A stretch of 64,000 nucleotides of DNA. Origin: Natronosalvus caseinilyticus (GTDB taxonomy: Archaea > Halobacteriota > Halobacteria > Halobacteriales > Natrialbaceae). A program made the translations under genes and the position numbers. The DNA is taken from contig NZ_CP071596.1 of NCBI RefSeq assembly GCF_017357105.1, forward strand, positions 1,674,001 to 1,738,000, written 5' to 3'. This document shows positions 60,040 through 64,000 of the stretch, piece by piece (position 1 is the first letter of the stretch; the number at the start of each line of letters is the position of its first letter). The notes under the pieces were generated by a model, which was not told the origin of the DNA, searched no databases, and saw only the letters and a list, made by a program, of their open reading frames with translations.

Positions 60040-61026
60040 ATGACAGTCTCGAGCGCTCCCGGGAAGGTCTATCTGTTTGGGGAGCACGCGGTCGTCTACG
60101 GCGAACCGGCGGTTCCCTGTGCCATCGAGCGACGGGCGCGAGTCACCGTCGAACAGCGATCGGACGACCGGCTCAGGGTGCAGGCGGACGACCTCAGTAT
60201 AGACGGGTTCACGGTCGAATACGGCGGCCAGCACGACGGCCAGCACGACGTGAACGTCCCCGAACCGCTCATCAGCGCCGCGATGGGCTACGTCGACGGC
60301 GCCATCGAGCAGGTTCACGACGTCACCGGCGAGGACGACGTCGGCTTCGACGTCACCATCGAGAGCGACATTCCGCTCGGGGCGGGCCTCGGTTCCTCCG
60401 CCGCGGTCGTCGTCGCCGCCATCGACGCCGCGACGCGGGAACTCGGGCTCACCCTCGAGACCGACGAACTGGCCGAGCGAGCCTACCGAACCGAGCACGC
60501 GGTTCAGGAGGGGCAGGCCTCCCGCGCTGACACCTTCTGTTCGGCGACCGGTGGCGCCGTTCGCGTCGAGGGCGACGACTGCCGATCGATCGAGGCGCCG
60601 GAGCTGCCCTTCGTCATCGGTTTCGACGGCGGCGCCGGCGAGACGGGCGAACTGGTCGCCGGCGTCCGTGCCCTCCGGGACGAGTACGACTTCGCCGCCG
60701 ACACCGTCGAGGCAATCGGCGACGTCGTTCGACGGGGCGAGACGGCTCTCCGGGCGGGCGACCTCGAGGAGGTAGGTCGACTGATGAACTTCAACCACGG
60801 GCTGCTCTCGGCGCTCGGGGTTTCCGCGCGGGACCTCGAGACGATGGTGTGGGCCGCTCGCGACGCGGGCGCCCACGGGGCGAAGCTCACCGGCGCAGGC
60901 GGGGGCGGCTGTATCGTCGCGCTCGACCCGACGCCGGAGACGGAGACGGCCCTGCGCTTTACGCCTGGCTGTGAGGACGCGTTCCGGGCCGAACTGGCCG
61001 AAGAGGGGGTGAAGCGACTCGCATGA
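60040..61026 (+). CDS. mvk: Mevalonate kinase
   Basis: 328 residues, GHMP kinase fold. The N-terminus APGKVYLFGEHAVVYG is motif 1. The ATP-binding loop is DIPLGAGLGSSAAVVVA (motif 2, about 107-123), and the C-terminal AHGAKLTGAGGGGCIVAL is motif 3. The enzyme makes 5-phosphomevalonate for archaeal isoprenoid lipids. It overlaps the isopentenyl phosphate kinase gene by four bases, which groups two kinases of the archaeal mevalonate route. A dyad-rich AT region and a TATA box precede it. Confidence 0.96.
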   Translation: MTVSSAPGKVYLFGEHAVVYGEPAVPCAIERRARVTVEQRSDDRLRVQADDLSIDGFTVEYGGQHDGQHDVNVPEPLISAAMGYVDGAIEQVHDVTGEDDVGFDVTIESDIPLGAGLGSSAAVVVAAIDAATRELGLTLETDELAERAYRTEHAVQEGQASRADTFCSATGGAVRVEGDDCRSIEAPELPFVIGFDGGAGETGELVAGVRALRDEYDFAADTVEAIGDVVRRGETALRAGDLEEVGRLMNFNHGLLSALGVSARDLETMVWAARDAGAHGAKLTGAGGGGCIVALDPTPETETALRFTPGCEDAFRAELAEEGVKRLA

Positions 61027-61787
61027 CCAGCTCCGGTACCGGAACGACCGTCGTCAAACTCGGCGGCAGCGTCGTCACGGACAAGGACCGCGACGAGACG
61101 CTCGACGCTAATTCCCTCGAGACGGCCGCCGACGCCGTCGCGACGGCGCTCGAGGCGGGCGACGTCGACGACCTCGTCATCGTCCACGGCGGCGGGAGCT
61201 TCGGCCACGTCCACGCGAGCGAGCACGGCGTGAGTACGACAGACGGTACGCACGACGTAGGCGCCGTCCACGCGATCCACGGCGCGATGAAGACGCTCGA
61301 CGGGTTCGTCCTCCAGCGGTTGCTCGAGCAGGACGTCCCCGCGGTTCCGGTCCACCCCTTTTCGGTCGCATCGCGGGACGCCGAGGGCCGACTCACTCTC
61401 CCCACGGCACAGGTCGAGACGATGCTCGCGGAGGGGTTCGTCCCCGTCCTGCACGGCGACGTCGTGAGCCACCGCGGGGAGGGCGTCACCATCGTCAGCG
61501 GCGACGAACTGATCGTCGAACTCGCGATGGCCCTCGAGGCCGACCGCGTCGGCCTGTGCTCGACGGTTCCCGGCGTGCTCGACGACGACGGAACCGTTAT
61601 CGAGCGCATCGAGGACTACGCCGACGTCGAGGCCGTCCTCGGCGCTAGCGAGTCCACGGACGTCACCGGCGGCATGGCCGCGAAGGTGCAGGCACTGCTC
61701 GCCCTGGAGAGCCGCGCCTCGATCTTCGGTCTCGAGTCGCTGCCGGCGTTCTTCCGCGGGGAAGGGGCGGGGACGACGATCGAGTAG
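61023..61787 (+). CDS. ipk: Isopentenyl phosphate kinase
   Basis: 254 residues of the amino-acid-kinase superfamily. VVKLGGSVVTDKD binds ATP phosphates; HGGGSFGH provides the catalytic His and glycines seen in isopentenyl phosphate kinases; the metal and substrate region TDVTGGMAAKVQALL is at the C-terminus. It makes isopentenyl diphosphate in the modified archaeal mevalonate route, where decarboxylation precedes the last phosphorylation. It overlaps mvk (ATGA), so the two are co-translated. Confidence 0.95.
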   Translation: MTSSGTGTTVVKLGGSVVTDKDRDETLDANSLETAADAVATALEAGDVDDLVIVHGGGSFGHVHASEHGVSTTDGTHDVGAVHAIHGAMKTLDGFVLQRLLEQDVPAVPVHPFSVASRDAEGRLTLPTAQVETMLAEGFVPVLHGDVVSHRGEGVTIVSGDELIVELAMALEADRVGLCSTVPGVLDDDGTVIERIEDYADVEAVLGASESTDVTGGMAAKVQALLALESRASIFGLESLPAFFRGEGAGTTIE

Positions 61788-61896
61788 TCGCCGACAATAC
61801 CGCGGGCCGGACGCCGTTCACGGTCAGCATTTCTCTGGAACCGACCCCCGGCACACGAAACCCAACGGCTACCGTCCTCGAGGTGGTACGGCGCCT

Positions 61897-62136
61897 ATGG
61901 ACCGAGACATGCTCGACGACCAGCGCGAACTCGTCGACCTGATCGAGGACGCCGGCTGGGAGGTCACCGGCCTCGAACTCTCGAGCTACGACAGCCCATG
62001 GGTCGACGAGGATGCTCCCGAGGCCGAGGTGACGATCACGGCGAGGAAGCCGTACGGCGATGGTGACGTGGCCGGAGACGCGGACGGGGAGGGAGACGGA
62101 GACGACGAGAACGACAGCCCGTTCCGAATCAACTGA
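61897..62136 (+). CDS. 79-residue acidic haloarchaeal protein
   Basis: The first 52 residues suggest a small alpha/beta domain (LVDLIEDAGWEVTGLELSSYD, then AEVTITARKPYG). The tail is Gly/Asp-rich. No family is known to me. ATG 61897 is in good context; it follows ipk by 109 bases, so co-transcription is uncertain. It is convergent with rtcB. The composition is typical of the host. Confidence 0.72.
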   Translation: MDRDMLDDQRELVDLIEDAGWEVTGLELSSYDSPWVDEDAPEAEVTITARKPYGDGDVAGDADGEGDGDDENDSPFRIN

Positions 62137-62166
62137 CGAAACTGAGACCGCCGGATCTGACGACGA

Positions 62167-63630
62167 TTACCCCTTGATGTTACACACCGGGAACGTCCGA
62201 GCGACCTTGTTGCCGATCCCGAGTTCGTCCGAGACGCGCACGACCTCGTCGACGTCCTTGTAGACGCCCGGGGCCTCTTCGGCCACCGTCGCCCCCGACT
62301 GGGCCTTCACGTAGATCCCCTGGCCCGACTCGAGGTCCTCGCGGACGTCCTCGCCCCAGTACTCGTTTTTGGCCTGCGTGCGACTCATCAGTCGGCCGGC
62401 GCCGTGGGCCGTCGAGCCGAACGTGAGGTCGAGGGAGTGTTCACCGCCTCGCAGGACGTAACTACCGGCGCCCATGCTCCCGGGGATGATCACTGGCTGG
62501 CCGACGTCGCGATAGGCCGCGGGCACGTCGGGATGGCCCGCCGGGAACGCCCGTGTCGCGCCCTTGCGGTGGACGAATAGCTCCCGATTCTCGCCGTCGA
62601 CCGCGTGGACCTCCTTCTTCGCGATGTTGTGGGCCACGTCGTAGAGGAGGTCCATCTCCATCGACTCCCAGGGGCGGTCGAACACGTCCGCGAACACCTC
62701 TCGGGTCCGGTGCATGATCAGCTGGCGATTGACCCAGGCGTAGTTGATCGCGGCGTTCATCGCCGCGTAGTACTCTTCGGCCAGTTGCGAGCCGGCGGGG
62801 GCGGCGGCGAGTTCCTTGTCGGGGAGTTGATTGAGGAGGCCGCCGTGCTGGCGCTCGATCTTCCGCAGGTAGTCGTTGCAGGTCTGGTGGCCCAGCCCCC
62901 TGGAACCGCAGTGGATGAGCACGACGATCTGGTCGCGCTCGAGGCCGAACGCCTCCGCCACAGCGTCGTCGTACACGTCGGTCACCCGCTGGACCTCGAG
63001 GAAGTGATTTCCGGATCCCAGGGAGCCGACCTGGTTCTTCCCGCGATCCTTCGCCTTCTGGCTCACCATCGACGCGTCGGCGCCCGCCCGGACGCCCTCG
63101 TCCTCGCAGTGAAGGAGGTCGTCCTCGACCGCGTAGCCGGCCTCGAGCGCCCAGTCGACGCCGCGCTCGAGGATCTGCTCGACGGTGTCGACGTCGGTCT
63201 CGACGACACCGCCGCCGCCGAGGCCGGAGGGAATCGCCTCGAACAGGGCGTCCACGAGTTCGCGCTCGCGCCCGGCAACGTCCTCGTAGGTCAGGTTGGT
63301 CTTCATCATCCGGACGCCGCAATTGATGTCGTAGCCGACCGCCCCGGGGGAGATACAGCCGTCTTCGGCGTCCATCGCGCCTACCCCGCCGACCGGGAAG
63401 CCGTATCCCTGGTGGCCGTCGGGCATGCAGATCGCGTAGTTCGTGATCCCCGGCAAGTGCGTCGCGTTGCACAGCTGCTCGAGCGTCTTGTCCTCACTGA
63501 TCTCCTCGAGCAGCGACTCGCTGGCGAGCACCCGGGCGGGGACGCGCATCCCGTCTTCCTGTGGCAGCTCCCAGACGTGCTCGCGAACCTGCTCGAGCAC
63601 GATGCCGTCGGCGTCGAACGTGGTGGTCAT
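62167..63630 (-). CDS. rtcB: tRNA-splicing RNA ligase RtcB
   Basis: 487 residues, the archaeal length without an intein. The metal ligands are in DGHQGYGFPVGG, GYDINCGVR, GSGNHFLEVQ and HCGSRGLGHQ, and the guanylation His is in TAHGAGRLMSR. RtcB joins tRNA exon ends with 2',3'-cyclic phosphate and 5'-OH, using GTP. It usually works with archease, which is not seen in this window. ATG 63630 is in good position. The gene is convergent with the small acidic gene. Confidence 0.97.
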   Translation of the reverse strand: MTTTFDADGIVLEQVREHVWELPQEDGMRVPARVLASESLLEEISEDKTLEQLCNATHLPGITNYAICMPDGHQGYGFPVGGVGAMDAEDGCISPGAVGYDINCGVRMMKTNLTYEDVAGRERELVDALFEAIPSGLGGGGVVETDVDTVEQILERGVDWALEAGYAVEDDLLHCEDEGVRAGADASMVSQKAKDRGKNQVGSLGSGNHFLEVQRVTDVYDDAVAEAFGLERDQIVVLIHCGSRGLGHQTCNDYLRKIERQHGGLLNQLPDKELAAAPAGSQLAEEYYAAMNAAINYAWVNRQLIMHRTREVFADVFDRPWESMEMDLLYDVAHNIAKKEVHAVDGENRELFVHRKGATRAFPAGHPDVPAAYRDVGQPVIIPGSMGAGSYVLRGGEHSLDLTFGSTAHGAGRLMSRTQAKNEYWGEDVREDLESGQGIYVKAQSGATVAEEAPGVYKDVDEVVRVSDELGIGNKVARTFPVCNIKG

Positions 63631-63666
63631 ACTCGAGAGTGGGTCGCCCTCGCTGAAAGACCTTTG

Positions 63667-64000
63667 TTACCGCGCCTGCCGAGACTCGCCGGCGTCCGGT
63701 CGATCGGCTGGTGACGAGACCGTTTCTTCGACCCTCGTCTCGACGGCTTCGAGCCGGTTGTCGACGGCGTAGGGACCCGCGCCGGTGATGAGCAACACCG
63801 AGGCCATCCCGAACAGCGAGACGTGCGCCAGCACGGGGTCGTCGGGCAAGGCGAATAGCGTCAGCGAGAACATGGCGATGGCGACGGCGGCGCTTGCGCG
63901 GGTGAACAACCCGACGACGAGCGCGAGACCGAGGGCCGCCTCGGTGAACCCGGCCCCGAGCACCCACAGTTCGGCCGGCACGGGCACGACGCTCGTCAGG
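63667..64000 (-). CDS. DoxX-like membrane protein (5' part beyond the window)
   Basis: Open through base 64000, so only the C-terminal part is seen. Three hydrophobic helices are visible (VLGAGFTEAALGLALVVGLFTRASA, VAIAMFSLTLFAL, FGMASVLLITGAGPYAVD) and then a short acidic/Arg tail. The G-x-E-x2-LG-LV-GLFTR-A and GAGPYAVD motifs are typical of the DoxX/DoxD-like family. The role is unclear: DoxD is part of thiosulfate oxidation in some archaea, while others are linked to redox or envelope stress. It is in the same direction as rtcB, 37 bases upstream. Confidence 0.78.
   Translation of the reverse strand, partial: LTSVVPVPAELWVLGAGFTEAALGLALVVGLFTRASAAVAIAMFSLTLFALPDDPVLAHVSLFGMASVLLITGAGPYAVDNRLEAVETRVEETVSSPADRPDAGESRQAR

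Overview
The window is haloarchaeal chromosomal DNA, most like the Natrialbales (Natrialba, Natronorubrum, Haloterrigena or Natrinema type). The GC content is high, the proteins are strongly acidic, and the hexamer CTCGAG (Leu-Glu) is extremely frequent. Archaeal TATA boxes sit about 25-30 bases before many start codons, which implies leaderless mRNAs. Diagnostic genes include TFB, an XPB helicase, a HerA-like ATPase, RtcB, isopentenyl phosphate kinase, the archaeal CobY and CobT types, and Tat signal peptides. The genus cannot be fixed from the sequence alone. I saw no rRNA, tRNA, CRISPR array, insertion sequence or integrase.

Layout. 1-7.5 kb: a partial HTH regulator, a glutaredoxin-like protein, a purine permease, a TrkA-type protein, an N4/N6 methyltransferase, a cation/Ca2+ exchanger, a glutathionyl-hydroquinone-reductase-like protein, MsrB, and a 53-residue zinc-ribbon microprotein. 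7.7-16.3 kb: a mutL-dapA pair, an atypical Nramp-family transporter, mutS and a Tat/lipobox beta-propeller protein. 16.4-25.3 kb: thrS with a long leader, two PEMT/ICMT-like membrane methyltransferases, a Bat-type HTH protein, gfcR, cdd, a winged-helix protein, a phosphohexomutase, a DUF2196-like protein and a phosphoribosyltransferase. 25.4-29 kb: two paralogous Tat-exported beta-helix proteins. 29.4-36 kb: mfnA/panD-type decarboxylase, a MATE exporter, an NSS symporter and metG.

36-42 kb is the most unusual stretch. A receiver-domain protein has Glu instead of the phosphoacceptor Asp and apparently an ATA initiation codon. It is followed by four genes in one direction for extremely acidic proteins that I cannot assign to any described system. 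Two of these are paralogs with perfect period-4 glycine zippers, one of which also has a SAP/Rho-N-like tail. One carries a hydrophobic LLGN-type block, and one ends in a short basic tag. A membrane-anchored spermidine-synthase-like protein follows directly.

42-52 kb: an APH-family phosphotransferase, a HerA-like ATPase with coiled coil and winged helix, an acidic unknown, an XPB helicase, a small unknown, TFB, a DUF7344-like membrane protein and a SHOCT protein, with a 0.9-kb repeat-bearing intergenic region. 52-58.3 kb is a tight, translationally coupled cobalamin operon: HAD phosphatase, cbiB, cobS, cobY, cobT-like, cobD and cbiZ. Together these cover aminopropanol-phosphate supply, nucleotide-loop assembly and corrinoid salvage. 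58.3-64 kb: two small unknowns, a YkgJ-like Cys-cluster protein, the mvk-ipk pair of the archaeal mevalonate pathway, a small unknown, rtcB and the end of a DoxX-like gene.
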